From NCBI GenBank assembly GCA_917880885.1, contig OU862907.1, positions 67,017,072 to 67,081,071 of the forward strand: a stretch of DNA of 64,000 nucleotides. The letters run 5' to 3'. Positions 29,629 through 40,904 of the stretch are shown piece by piece. Below the pieces are notes generated by a model that worked only from the letters and a program-made list of their open reading frames with translations, did not search any database and was not told the origin of the DNA. Position numbers and translations under genes: made by a program. The stretch's first letter is position 1. Each line of letters opens with the position of its first letter. This DNA is from Limnephilus marmoratus. Taxonomy: Eukaryota; Arthropoda; Insecta; Trichoptera; Limnephilidae.

Positions 29629-29900
29629 TTTTACATTTGTTCTACACAGGAGGCCCTAAGGAAAATAATTTCCCTCAGGGCCAATGTCATCTTTGGGGAT
29701 GATGTGTGGAGGGTCTTTTTAAGAAAAGTAATGAGAGAAAGTTTTGGGAAGGAATAGGGGTGGGTAAGAAGTTGCGGTTCAGTGTGCCCAGATCATCCGC
29801 CGCTAAGACCTAGGCAAACCTAACTCCGTGAATCTTAGCACCCCTACCAAGTCGTTAAACGTAGCAAACAACCTGGGGTGACCTATGGTAGAGGTCATAA
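29629..29900 (-). mobile_element. LINE-A 3' UTR copy
   Basis: Stem-loop at 29640-29710 (TCTACACAGGAGGCCC ... GGATGATGTGTGGAGGG) then GGTTCAGTGTGCCCAG and CCTGGGGTGACCTATGG. Confidence 0.75.
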
Positions 29901-30275
29901 TTGGTAAGAAATATTCCGACCGACAATTGATAAATTTTAGCGCGGCCTCCATAGTATCAGATAAATTTCGATTAACTCTTAGTTCTGATAATTTCGCGCG
30001 TTATGCAAAATTACTGGCTTTGTTAATGAACCAATTGAACTAACGAAGCTCTTAGAATTGAAAGAAGTCGTACACCGATCCAATAATGCATCTAAGTGCC
30101 TCCGTACATGACGCTACTTACAAGCTACTCGATCCGATCCGTTTCCAATCAGTATCACCATACCGACAGTGCTGATCGCACGCGACGCGTCGCGTCATTT
30201 GTGTCTGATGCTTATTTGTTTGACAGAAATGGCGTCGGAACATGAAAGTGCGTGATCGTGCGGTGATCTTCTCGC
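29901..30275. repeat. Unassigned, partly shared with 26113-26230
   Basis: 30025-30105 is repeated; the rest has no recognised feature. A short GC-rich patch (CGCACGCGACGCGTCGCGTC, 30178-30197) is present. Confidence 0.4.
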
Positions 30276-31525
30276 GTATGTGACGCATGTTTGGGGGCGA
30301 TGCCTGGAACGTTTCGGTGAGACCCAAACGGTTGCACTGGACATCTCCAAGGCCTTTGACCGGGTTTGGCACCGAGGACTTGTCAACAAACTGCATTCTT
30401 ACGGACTTCCCGCATCCTTGTGTACGTGGATTGCCGACTTCTTGAGGGGGAGGTCGATTCAGACGGTAGTCGATGGTTTTACCTCTTCCTCACACTCGAT
30501 AAATGCTGGCGTCCCGCAGGGATCGGTTCTGTCTCCAACTTTGTTTTTGTTGCACATCAACGACCTTTTGTCATGTGCACCAATTCACTGTTATGCGGAC
30601 GACAGTACAGTTCATGATAGCTTTTTGTTTGACAAGCCCCCAAAGGGCTCACAAACTCCAACAGCTCGTAGGGCTTTGAAGCAAAGAATGGACGGCTACC
30701 TCGAGAGTGTTTTCTCTTGGGGTAAAAATAATCTCGTTGAATTTAATGTTTCAAAGACCCAATCTTGTCTGATTACGTCCAAAAGGGATCGAAATGAAAA
30801 TCTAGTCTCTTTCAACGGAAGCAATCTTCCGAACAGGCCCTCCATTGATATGCTTGGTGTAACCCTAAGTGACCAGCTCAGGTATGGGGGTTCCATCGAA
30901 GCCAGAGTAAAGCTAGCCTCCCAAAAACTGGGCGTACTGTACAGGGCCCGCAGATACTTTAATAGTACACAACTGCTAACCCTGTACAAATCGTAAGTGC
31001 GCCCCACGGTTGAATTTGGCAGCCACCTCTGGTCTGGAGCTCCAAAATACCTGAAAAATACCCTCGACTCTGTGCAGAAACGGGCGGTCCGTTTGATAGA
31101 TTCTCCCATCTTAACAGACGGATTGCAATCTTTAGAGCACAGGCGTCGGGTGGGAATGCTATCCTTGTTCTACCGGTATTACAATGGAAGATGCTCCGAG
31201 GAACTAGCATCATTGATCCCTTCGGCACCGGTGCATAGTCGGGAAACACGCCAAACGCGTGCCCAACATTTGTACACAGTTGACATTTGTCACATGAGAA
31301 CGGGTCGTTTCTTCGACTCATTCTTGTGTTCAACAGCTCGGCTGTGGAATGATTTGCCGGCCTCTGTGTTTCCTCCTTCCTACAACATGGGTCTCTTCAA
31401 GACCAATGTTCATTCCTTCCTCTCCTCAAAAAGACCCTCCACACAGCATCCCAGATGACATAGGCCCTGAGGGAAATTATTTTCCTCAGGGCCTCCTGTG
31501 TGGAGTTAATGTAAAAAAAAAAAAA
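30276..31525 (+). pseudogene. LINE-A, best copy: RT core to 3' end, one stop
   Basis: A 5'-truncated non-LTR element. The frame 30280-30996 has VALDISKAFDRVWHRGLV (RT motif A), the motif B NAGVPQGSVLSPTLF and HCYADDSTV (motif C, catalytic DD), then KTQSCLITSK and SQKLGVLYRARRYF. A TAA at 30994-30996 replaces the Gln codon of other copies (CAAGTGCGC); the frame resumes PTVEFGSHLWSGAPKYL to SSKRPSTQHPR (stop near 31458). The terminal stem-loop 31435-31505 and an A-run of about 15 follow. No endonuclease region is present. Confidence 0.9.
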
Positions 31526-31989
31526 AAAGTAATGTTAGATTTGTTCTGGAAGTGGAAAAAATGTATGTTTATATAACTATACTTTACCAGAATACGTAAG
31601 AAAGGATTTAGTGGAGAAGGCATGGATTGATGTTGGAAAAAAAGTCATATGACATCGCTTGACAGCGTGTTAACTCCACGGCTGCACGTGAAAAATGATC
31701 AAGTTCAGTATATTTCAGATAGCGCCGTGTATGGAGTCTAGTATTAAAAAGTAGTATATCAGCAGGGTACTTGTGGTTGCGTCACAATTACGTGGTTTGT
31801 AAGTATCTCCATGAACGGAGGGCCTAAGACACAACCAATTTATTCCGTTCGATCTTTGAGAAACGAAATTAGTTGAAATATGAATAAAGACTTCATTAAT
31901 TAAATCAACTCCCGTTTAGTGTCAAAAGTAAATGCGGACAGCTAACGCATATTTAGGTAAGTACTTCAATTCAACATTGCCAAATTATT
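31526..31989. other. Unassigned stretch
   Basis: No gene. Sequence about 31850-31990 is AT-rich without a clear signature. Confidence 0.3.
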
Positions 31990-32410
31990 AATATTTTTTA
32001 AGGTAAAACTTCTTTACGCACGTTTGACTTGGGGAGTAAGCTGGCGAATGCGTGACGAGAGCGTTAAGAAAAGCGAGGCGAACGCTTCGTATATTACTAT
32101 AGGGGCAAGAGGGCAATTCTCTCTTTCTCTCATAGCCAGTTACGTTACACAGTGCAGGCATATTGTTTATATCACACTGTAGGAGCAAGAGAGAGCAGTG
32201 CGCGCACATTTTCTTTCTCTCTTCCTATCATATAGATTTTATAGATGGAGTTTTACTTCAGTTGTGTGGTCTGAAGTACAATCGTTTTTCGTAATTGTTT
32301 CACAGCATCTGTGTTGCCAGCATATATCGATTTCTTATTTATTCCCTGTCATTATCGGTTTTGCTGTCAACGGTGAAAGCGTGCTAGCAACATCGATATA
32401 AAATCATCGG
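31990..32410. repeat. Composite interspersed repeats
   Basis: 32000-32075 matches 12395-12450 (TTGACTTGG, GAGTAAGCTGGCGAATGCG). 32300-32400 matches the reverse complement of 25440-25510. No coding. Confidence 0.5.
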
Positions 32411-32694
32411 AACTTACGCTTATCGATTCGACATTGTTAAGTTATCGCTGGTTAAAATCCTTCTGGTATGTGCTGTTACCCCATGTATATATATAGAAGC
32501 AATATATATGTACTAAATTAGTGAAATTACGTTCAGCTCCAATGAAGCTGACTGTAAGTCATGTTATGTTGTAAACTGGACCAGTTGTGACGTCATCCAA
32601 ATAACAAGTCACGTGACAGACACGCCTCTCTCCCATTAGCCAATCAAATCACACCACTTTTATATTTCGCAGAATCAGCATTTCTAAACATAAA
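32411..32694. other. Unassigned stretch
   Basis: No recognised feature. Confidence 0.3.
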
Positions 32695-32815
32695 CTAACT
32701 AAACATCACGGCGTTCTGAAGGGGCAGGCAGAGAGGACGGAACGCCAAACAACTCTGTCTTGGCACACACTCTTTGCCTCATTCACAATCATACATCGTC
32801 TCATACATACTCTTC
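32695..32815. repeat. Repeat shared with 17540-17665
   Basis: GTCTTGGCACACACTC and CATACATCGTCTCATACATA in the same order as at 17610-17660. Confidence 0.55.
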
Positions 32816-32872
32816 TATTATTCTCAAGTATCTGATTAACTTGATCGTTCCATTTATTCTCCTTTTTTATAT

Positions 32873-33182
32873 TAGCTCCACACAGGAGGCCCTGATAAAA
32901 ATAATTTCCCTCAGGGCCTATGTCATCTTACGAGATGCTTTGTTGAGGTTTTTCCCCTGCGGTAAGGCGATGTTCCGAGAGAGTCCTACTGGAGAGGTCT
33001 ACAGGTCTTTCTCAACCAGTCTTTCCCGATCCGGCCTGCCACGCAGTTGTTGGGCAGACGCATCCGCCGCCAAGACTCGGACAGACCTCATCCCATGATC
33101 CGGTCACCCCTGCTAAGTCACTAAACGTAGCGAACCACTTGGTGTGACGTATGCCAGAGGTGTTGATAATCCAATAAATTGT
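32873..33182 (-). mobile_element. LINE-A 3' UTR copy
   Basis: Stem-loop 32875-32945, CGATCCGGCCTGCCACGCAG, GGTGTGACGTATGCCAGAGG and ATCCAATAAATTGTTCCC. An internal deletion removed the GGAAAGGAAGGAGAGG block. Confidence 0.75.
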
Positions 33183-33189
33183 TCCCTCA

Positions 33190-33690
33190 TTGCATTCCTT
33201 TCTTCGTTCATTCGCTCTACATGCCAAAACCATCTAAGGGCCCCTTTCTTAATCTTACTCATTATGCTTACATCAGCCTTGCATTCTCTGCGGATATCCA
33301 CAATCTTCACACGGTCATACGTGGTTTTACCACACATACGCCTCAGAGGTTTCATTTGTCCAGCATTCAGTCTACATTCATTCTTCTTCTGTCAATTCCA
33401 TGCCTCACTGCTATAAATCAGGGTAGGTACCAGCACTCCATTGTGTACTGCTAGTTTTGCTTCTTTGGACAGTTTTTAGTTAGCGCCAACGTCGTTCAGT
33501 CCTCCATTAATGGAGTGCATTTACTCTTTTTTCGATATCTCTATCAGCCTTCCCATTTCTGGTAAACATACTTCCCAAATACACAAACTCATCCACCTGC
33601 TCCAAGTAATCATCATTCACAACTATATTGCACACTGTTTTGGTACTCTCTCTTTCAAACACCATGACTTTAGACCAATCTCAACATTAC
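33190..33690 (-). pseudogene. RTE-like LINE RT fragment
   Basis: Minus-strand remnant encoding pieces of SMCGKTT, CKADVSIMSKIKKGALRWF and HVERMNE (33150-33355), then farther up the strand complements of YLGSMFTRDGK-type and CNIVVNDDYLEQVDEF sequence. It carries frameshifts and a microdeletion. These motifs mark the thumb/C-terminal region of RTE-type RTs. Confidence 0.7.
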
Positions 33691-33694
33691 TGTG

Positions 33695-34035
33695 TTCTGC
33701 CAAAAAAAAACAGTGCTCATGTACGAAGCTGAGAAATGGGCTCTATATTCTGTTGAAGGATCTAAACGTAACAAAATTTATAAAACCGGTAAGACTTCGG
33801 TGGCTGGGTCATGTGGAGAGAATGACCGAGCATCAAGCACCAAAGTCCCTGCTGAACTCAAGACCGACAGGGCGAAGGAGCCTGGGAAGACCAAGACTAA
33901 GATGGAGCGACAACGTCCTCAAAGACGTATCTATCTTGGAGCTTCTAAACTGGAGAGAGCTGGCACAAAACCGAGATGAGTGGAGGAAGACTCTTGAGGA
34001 GGCCAAGACCCACCAGGGGTTGTAGAGCCAATAGT
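33695..34035 (+). pseudogene. RTE-like LINE C-terminus, opposite orientation
   Basis: In the frame ending at 34025: VRLRWLGHVERMTEHQAPKS, GRRSLGRPRLRWSDNVLKDV and WRELAQNRDEWRKTLEEAKT HQGL then stop. These are the classic last residues of RTE-like LINE ORF2. It lies tail to tail with the minus-strand RTE fragment at 33190-33690. Confidence 0.75.
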
Positions 34036-34056
34036 GATGATGATGAAACAATACTG

Positions 34057-35545
34057 TAATAGGCCACTTGCATGGACTTCATAACAACTTGGAAAAAATC
34101 GTGTGGATAGATCTTTTACTAAGATTACGAAAATGTTAGTAAAATTTTTTAGAAATGTACAGTTTTTTTTTATTTTTAAATAAATAAATTCATTATTTGG
34201 GCTCGTGAGTCGTGACGCCATTACTTACATGAAAATGTCCCGTCTCCGAAAATGTTCCTATTAATTTTATAAAATTCCACACTGATTTTTTTTTTATGAC
34301 GAATTTTTGAATTTTACAATTAACGTTCACTAGATTTATTGTTTGTTCTCTGCGAACGTATCATTTGGTTTGATTTTTTGACAGATGTTATAAAGAGAAC
34401 ACCGTACATTTTACGTTGTCCGTACGTGTTTTAGAGGGGTAATGATAATGGTGCGGATTTTAACAAAATCAAATTTTATAATATTCTTACTATTATTATA
34501 ATAATTTACAAGTACCAGTATATTACATTTGATTTAGTAATATAGACGTTGAACATTATAATGATTTATGATCAATAAGATGGATCAAGGAATAAAATAT
34601 TTATGAGATTTAATATTTTTGGTATGTCTCGTTATTGTCCTGTGTCATTCGTGTGGAAAACGTTCTTTTTTTTTTAAATGATTTTCGGCTTTTATAGGTG
34701 CGAAAAAACGATAATTACATAATTATCGTTTTTTCGCACCTATAAAATTATGTCCCGTCTTTCTGGTTTATAAAAAACTAGCAGACCCGGCCACACGTTG
34801 CTGTGGCTAACGAAACACAACGCCATTACCCAACCTTTATAAAATCCACACCACCCTCTTGCCTGCTGCCCGCTGCCTGAATTGAATATTTGAATTTCTC
34901 GGCTTTTCTCTACTATAATAACCGTGTATTATAAAAAACCTTCCTCTTGAATCATTCTATCTGTTGGTGAAAACCACATGAAAATCCGTTGCGTAGTTTA
35001 AAAGATCAATGCGCATATACATTTTGAGCGACTTCATTTTATAACAATTATTACGAGCGATCGCCACTAATTATACAATGCTTGCAATGCAACACTGAAT
35101 ATTTGAAAAGGGAAAATCAAATACCTACTTACTCTAGGACATCTATTTTCCAATTTCTTCCGTAGAACGAATTTCAAAAGTGACTATAGTACGGCCCGCC
35201 AGCCGTTTTAAATCGCACAAAAATATGTTTTCTTTTAATTTCTCGGCTTTTCTCTAATATAATTTACATGTATTATACATATAAACATTCCTATTCAATC
35301 ACTCTATCTACTGGTGAGAACCGTATGAAAATCCGTTGCTTAGTTTAAAAGATCTATGCGCACATACATTTTGAGCGACTTCATTTTATACTATGTAATG
35401 ATGATGATAGTCTGATTTTTCGGATTGAAATTTTCAAAAAATCGCCAGGGTTTCAAAAATACGATTAAAAAAAATACAGAATGTCTTAGAATATTTGCCT
35501 AAACCGGAAAAAAATTTAAAAAAAGGTGATGCAAGTGGCCTATTA
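34057..35545. mobile_element. TIR element (TAATAGGCCACTTGCAT ends) with Helitron insert
   Basis: 17-bp terminal inverted repeats (34057-34073 and 35529-35545). TA at each end could be a target duplication. The body has no credible open frame. Near the centre is a 27-bp-arm palindrome (34694-34749, GGTGCGAAAAAACG). Without the Helitron it is about 865 bp. A second, inverted copy missing one end is at 37268-38018. Confidence 0.75.
34778..35401 (-). mobile_element. Hel-2 Helitron, long form
   Basis: On the minus strand it starts TCATTACATAGTATAAAATG at 35401 and ends GGCCGGGTCTG CTAG at 34778, flanked by A and T. It contains an internal duplication (GGCTTTTCTCTACTATAATA and GGCTTTTCTCTAATATAATT). 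The other TIR copy has the empty site near 37405 (TATAAAAAATGGTCTG on the minus strand). Confidence 0.8.
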
Positions 35546-35822
35546 TTCGCTACAATGGGAGCCGGAGGCTTTGTGTCACCCGGCCACTAAACAGCAAAGA
35601 ACTAACGCATGTCTTGGCAGTTAAACAAATCTTTGTTTCAATGTCTGCAGTGTTCTAAGTGTGGTTGACTGTAGGCATATCACTTAAATAATGAATCTAC
35701 TGGTACATCTGTTGGCAGTACTTCTATATATATTTATAAAACAAAGAAAGGGCCTACTCTGCCAAAAACCAAAATTAAAATATTATTACAATGGTTTTAT
35801 ACAATTCTTTTTTTATTGAACT
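35546..35822. other. Unassigned stretch
   Basis: No feature recognised. Confidence 0.3.
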
Positions 35823-36268
35823 GAAAACTGCTTCAGTACCGTTGTGGTTTGAAACAAGAAATAGAGACACTAAAAAGAGACACTAACACTAAACACATAC
35901 ATCTATTGGATTTTGCTTGCGAGAGAATGAGGCAGTATAATCGGTCTCTTCTGTGTGCGGTGCTTCGTAGCCTCTCCGCTCTTGTCTACTTTAGCTTTCT
36001 GAAGGTTTCACTTCTACCGCGTGTGATTGCGCACTCTGTGTTTGAAGTGAAAACTTCTTTAGCACCATTGCGATTAGAAACTCGATGAAACGAAAAATCG
36101 ACACTAAAAAGAGACAAACACATACATCTACACTCTACACGATTTAGCCTGCGAGAGAATTAAATAGAATAATCGGTATCATCTTTGTGCGATGCTTCGT
36201 AGCCCCCCCGCTCTTGTCTACTTTAGTTTTCTGAAGGTTTCACTTCTACCGCGTGTGAACTGCACACT
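35823..36268 (+). repeat. R230 tandem pair
   Basis: Two units (start near 35823 and 36045), each from TGAAAACTTCTTTAGCACC or close variant to GAAGGTTTCACTTCTACCGC GTGTGA. Confidence 0.8.
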
Positions 36269-36282
36269 TGTATATGAATATT

Positions 36283-37155
36283 TTTACATTAGCTTCACAC
36301 AGGAGGCCCTGAGGAAAATAATTTCCCTCAGGGTCTATGTCATCTTTGGGGATGCTGTGTGGAGAGTCTTTTTAGAAAAGGACTGAGACGAAGTTACGGG
36401 GAGGAAAACGGCGTAAGTGGGGGGTAGGAATCTGGGGGTCAGTGTATCCAGGAGTGAAGGACGTAAGAATCCACCCCTCCCACTGCGGTTAAAGGCGATG
36501 ATCCGAGAGAGTACGGCTGGAGAAGTCAAAGGGACTCCCTCACACATTCTCTCCCGATCCGGCCTTCCATGCAGCAGGTGGACAGACGCATCCGCCGCCA
36601 AGACCCTAATAAACCTCACCTCACGAACCCGGGCACGTTCAAGTATTACGTAACGCGCTTTGGGAGGGGGGGGGTCTTGTAAAACGTTACTGTGCGTTAC
36701 GAGGGGGGGGGTTCGAACAACGCGTTACGTAACATAAATAAAAAAAATAGATAGATAAAAAAAACTAGGGAATTAAAATCTTCCAAGTTGGCAACCCTTT
36801 TCGTTCTCGAAATCTCTTATTTTATTTATTACCCCAAACGCGATTAAAACACGAAAAAAGATATTTAAGCGCTTTCCAGTACTTTGCGCAACCTTTGTGA
36901 CTTTCAGGTAAAAATTATCACTTGGGCGTTACGTAACGTTTAGGGGGGGGGGGGGGGGAGGCACGGAAAAATGTTACGGCGCGTTACATGGGGGGGGGAG
37001 AGGGGTCAAAAATCTACAAAAATTGCGTTACGTAATACTTGAACGCCCCCTAAGTCACCAAACGTAGCGAACCACTTAGGGTGACCTATGGCAAAGGTGT
37101 TGGTTATCCAATAAATGGTTTCCATGCTGGCGGTACCCATACCCGCCTGCCAAAT
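36283..37155 (-). mobile_element. LINE-A 3' UTR split by a G-rich MITE
   Basis: Minus-strand LINE-A tail: the stem-loop 36290-36365 through CACGAACCCGGGCAC (36636), resuming at AAGTCACCAAACGTAGCG (37052) to CCCGCCTGCCAAATTGT (37155). The inserted element lies at 36637-37044. Confidence 0.8.
36637..37044. mobile_element. MITE with TTACGTAACG ends and poly-G tracts
   Basis: Terminal inverted repeats GTTCAAGTATTACGTAACGC (36637) and its complement ending at 37044. Inside are further GTTACG/CGTTACGTAACG copies and G-runs of 8 to 16 near 36664, 36703, 36943 and 36989. No coding. Superfamily not identified. Confidence 0.75.
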
Positions 37156-37159
37156 TGTA

Positions 37160-37275
37160 AATGATAAAGAATAATCGGTCTCCTCTTGCTGCGGTGCTTC
37201 ATAGCCTCCCCATTCTTGTCTACATTATTTTTCTGGAGGTTTCACTTCTACCGCGTGTGAACTGCACAATAAGCC
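37160..37275 (+). repeat. R230 fragment
   Basis: AGAATAATCGGTCTCC through GGTGCTTCATAGCCTCCCC to TTTCACTTCTACCGCG; the 5' half is missing. Confidence 0.65.
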
Positions 37276-38018
37276 ACTTGCATCACATTTAAAAAAAAAA
37301 AATTCCGGTTTAGACAAATATTTTAAGACATTCTGTATTTTTTTTTTTTAATCGTATTTTTGAAACCCTGGGGATTTTTTGAAAATTTCAATCCGAAAAA
37401 TCAGACCATTTTTTATAAACCGGAAAGACGGGACATAATTTTATTGGTGCGAAAAAACGATAATTACATAGCCGAAAATCATTTTTAAATAAAGAACGTT
37501 TTCCACAGGAATCGCACAGGAGAATAACGAGGCATACCAAAAATATTACATCTCATAAATATTTTTTTCCTTGATCCATATTATTGCTCATAAATCATTA
37601 TAATGTACAACGTCTATATTAATAAATCCAATGTTTGTACTTGTAAATTATAATAATAATAAGAATATTATAAAATTTGATTTTGATAAAATCAGCACCA
37701 TAACCATTATACCTCTAAAACACGTACCGATATCTAAAATGTACGGGGTTCTCTTCATAAGATCTGTCAAAAATTCAAACCAAATGATAAGTTCGCAGAG
37801 AACAAACAATGAATCTAGTGAACGAATTAAAAAATTCGCCTGAAATCAAAATGATGCCATATAAACAAAAAAATTAGTGTGGAATTTTACGAAATTAATA
37901 GGAACATTTTGGGAGACGGGACATTTTCATGTAGTGACGTCACTAGCCCAAATAATGGATTTATTTATTTAAAAATAAAAATAAAACTACATTTCTAAAA
38001 AAAATTACTAACATTTTC
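37268..38018 (-). mobile_element. TAATAGGCC-type TIR element, truncated inverted copy
   Basis: Reverse-complement relative of 34074-35545 lacking about 70 bp at one end (cut at 38018) and lacking the Helitron. One terminal repeat remains (AATAAGCCACTTGCATCAC at 37268). Confidence 0.7.
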
Positions 38019-38108
38019 GAATTTGGAATTCCTAACCAAAGAGAAGATATTTGAGATCAAAGTTACCAGTACGGCAAAACGCCAATTTCATATGTAAAGA
38101 CCTAATTT
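38019..38108 (-). mobile_element. Mariner-type terminal repeat, isolated
   Basis: Reverse complement of 41716-41796 (TTAGGTCTTTACATATGAAA, GCGTTTTGCCGTACTGG). Since the other copy precedes a mariner transposase start, this is probably a solo mariner end. Confidence 0.55.
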
Positions 38109-38240
38109 TTTATTTTTATTTTTTTATTATTTTTTATTATTATTTATTTTTTATTTTTTATTTTATTTTTTATTTTTTATTTTTTAATTTTTAATTTTTA
38201 ATTTTTAATTTTTAATTTTTAATTTTTAATTTATTTTAGC
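38105..38240. repeat. Simple T/A-rich array
   Basis: TTTTTATTT and TTTTTAATTT repeats at the 3' end of the LINE-C insertion, probably its expanded A-rich tail on the minus strand. Confidence 0.7.
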
Positions 38241-38595
38241 ATATAAAAAATAATGTACATTTAGATAATGTAATAATTTGCGTACATGTTCATGTTCTAA
38301 TGTTAATACCACTCTTCCATAGAAGCATTAGCTTGTGTCTGGAAGAGTAGTGTACATTTTTTAATGCTATATTAGTTATGAGTTCTTAAATTACAATGTG
38401 AATGTAAAAAACAATAAGTTGTAAGTTCGGTGATATGTAATTAAAAATATTTATCTACTAATAAACAATTTTACTATTATGATAATGTATCTTGAGTTAT
38501 TGTAATTAGTTGTTAAAAACAAAACAAAATTTACCTTATTTGAAGAACGGGGTATCACTTGGAAACTGAGTTATAAAGTTGTTCTTGAGATTAGA

Positions 38596-40795
38596 TTAGT
38601 CGGAAACTTTTTTTTTGAGATTTTCTTTAAAATATTTTTTAACAGAGTTTATTAATTGGATTTTATCATTAATTTTTCTAATTTCATCCGGTAATCGGTT
38701 GAAAATAAGTCTTCCTTGATAAGTATAATAATTTTGTGCGAAGGAAGTGTTTAATTTTGGGCATGAAAAAATATATTTATGTCTAGTACGATTTTCAGTT
38801 ATAAATTGATACTTCTCTTTTTCTTTTATAATTTGAATCAATGCATTTCTATTGTACAGATCTTTGAAAGAAGGTACTTGGAATTCCTTAAATAATTTAT
38901 CCGTTGGGTAGTCAGAGGGTTTTTTTAATATTATTTTAATAATTAGCCTCTGCACAACTTCAATTGGGGAGAGATTAGTTTTGTATGCGGATCCCCAGCT
39001 AATGATAGCATATTGTAAGGTTGATTGAACCAAAGCGTAATATATTAGATATAAATTTTTTACAGATAAAAAATTTCTGATTCTTAAAAATATATAAATC
39101 AATTTTCTAATTTTTTTTACAACTTGACAAATTTGTTCCTTCCATTTTAAATTTTTATCGATAATAATTCCTAAATATTTGATTGTGTTTGTTGTTTTTA
39201 ATATTGTGCAGTTTTGGATACAATAATTTTTACTATGTGTTGTAGAATTATCATGGATGATGATATCAATGTTTTTAGGGGTATCATTTTTGTGTATTGC
39301 AAATGGAATTACAAATGTTTTATCACCATTTAGTGATAGTAAATTTACGTCGAAGAAATTCTTTAAAATATTTATGTCTTCGGTGGCTTTAAATGTTACT
39401 TTTTCCCAAGTTTTATCGCTAATTATTAGTACCGTATCATCGGCATATGAAGTAATTTGGCCATGTAGTGGTTGGAAAAAAATGTCATTAACATATATTG
39501 TAAAGAGGATTGGTCCGATTACTGTACCTTGCGGGATTCCAAAGTCTGATATTTCTTTATCGCTATTAATCTGATTTATTTTTACGACTTGCGGTCGATT
39601 TTTTAGGTAGTTCGAAATCCATTTAATCGCATTGTCTTTTATACCTATATTGTTCAGTTTTTTTAGGAGAATCTCATGGGATATACTATCAAAGGCTTTT
39701 CTGAGATCGATGAATATACCGGCACATTTTTCACCTTTATCCAATGATTCGTTGATGTATGAGGTTACATTAGCAATAGCATCTTGTGTGCTAAGTGACT
39801 TTATAAAACCAAACTGGTTTTTATGAAGAATTTTATTACTTTCTAGGAAACTGACTAATTGGTTTTTAACAATTTTTTCAAAAATCTTTCCAATGTTTGA
39901 AATTAGACAAATTGGGCGATAGTTAGTTACTTGTTGTGGATCTCCAGATTTATAAATAGGTGAAATAATTGTATTTTTATAGTTTGTCGGAAATATTCCC
40001 TCTGTTAAACTTAAGTTTATCAAATGAGTAATTGGTTTTATCAAATAAATTTTCATGGATTTTAGAAAATGTACTGTAATAAGGTCAAATCCGGGAGACG
40101 AACCTCCTTTCATGCCTTCTATTATTTTTAAATTCACTTTCTGAGGTTGTTTCAAATTTTGATAAATTATTTTGATTTTGTACATTTTCAATCGTTTGTG
40201 TTTTCGGGTTAAAAGATTTATTGATATTTTTCGCAAGATTTTTTCCTACATTAGCAAAAAAAGAATTAAAAATGTTTGCACATTGTTTAGGTTGAATATT
40301 AGCATCTATGATTTTATTTTCATGTTCAATGTATTTTATTTTTTGTGTTTTTTTAGTGTTATCCATGGCTAAGTTGACTGTTTTCCATATTTGTTTACTG
40401 TTATTGTCTGTTGAAAGTATTTTATTTTTGAAATAGTCTTCTTTATTTTTTTTGATACAATTTGTTAATTTATTTTTAAATGTTTTGTAAAAAGAGTATG
40501 CTTTTTCATTTAGAGGATTTTTCAATGCTGTTTTATAAAGTTTTTCTTTGTTTCTAATTGATATTATAAGTCCTTGTGTAATCCAAGGCTTTAAAGTTCT
40601 TAGTTTAGGTTTAATGCGGACTGTAGTTTCAGTAGTTGAATTTTTTATGTGTTGAGATAATATATTTTCAAAGTTTTTTGAGCAAGTCTCGGTATCATAA
40701 CTATTTAACACGTTGTTCCATTGTTTGTTTTTTAGTTTTTTGGATAAAATAGTCATATTTGTGTAGGATTTTGTCTTTGTTAGATTAAGTTTTTT
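38596..40795 (-). pseudogene. LINE-C ORF2: linker and RT, one frameshift
   Basis: The longest LINE-C copy. 40756 down to about 40115 encodes the region between endonuclease and RT (TLKPWITQGLIISIRNKEKL, FNSFFANVGKNLAKN). A one-base frameshift near 40110-40130 leads into the RT frame: SPGFDLITVHFLKS, FIDLRKAFDSISHEILL (motif A), DFGIPQGTVIGPILFTIYVN (motif B), TSYADDTVLII (motif C) and the C-terminus FNRLPDEIRKINDK to KENLKKKVSD, stop at 38596. The RT core looks intact. The endonuclease is missing; upstream sequence changes near 40795 to an RT fragment plus a hammerhead-like motif. Confidence 0.9.
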
Positions 40796-40854
40796 ATAGA
40801 AAAATAAAATAATTTAACTTTGTATAAACCACTTATTTGATGTGCAAATCCGAC

Positions 40855-40897
40855 CGGTTTCGGAACAAACGTTCCTTCGTCAGGGAAAGCTCATTAA
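40855..40897 (-). ncRNA. Hammerhead ribozyme-like core
   Basis: Minus strand: CTGACGA (40892-40886), stem II GGAAC/GTTCC around GTTT (40884-40871), then GAAACCGGTC (to 40861). Stem III would be the self-complementary ACCGGT and cleavage would follow GTC. TCC before CTGA and GGA after the cut can pair as stem I. It lies just upstream of the LINE-C coding remnant in the same orientation. Confidence 0.55.
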
Positions 40898-40904
40898 TCG
40901 TTAA

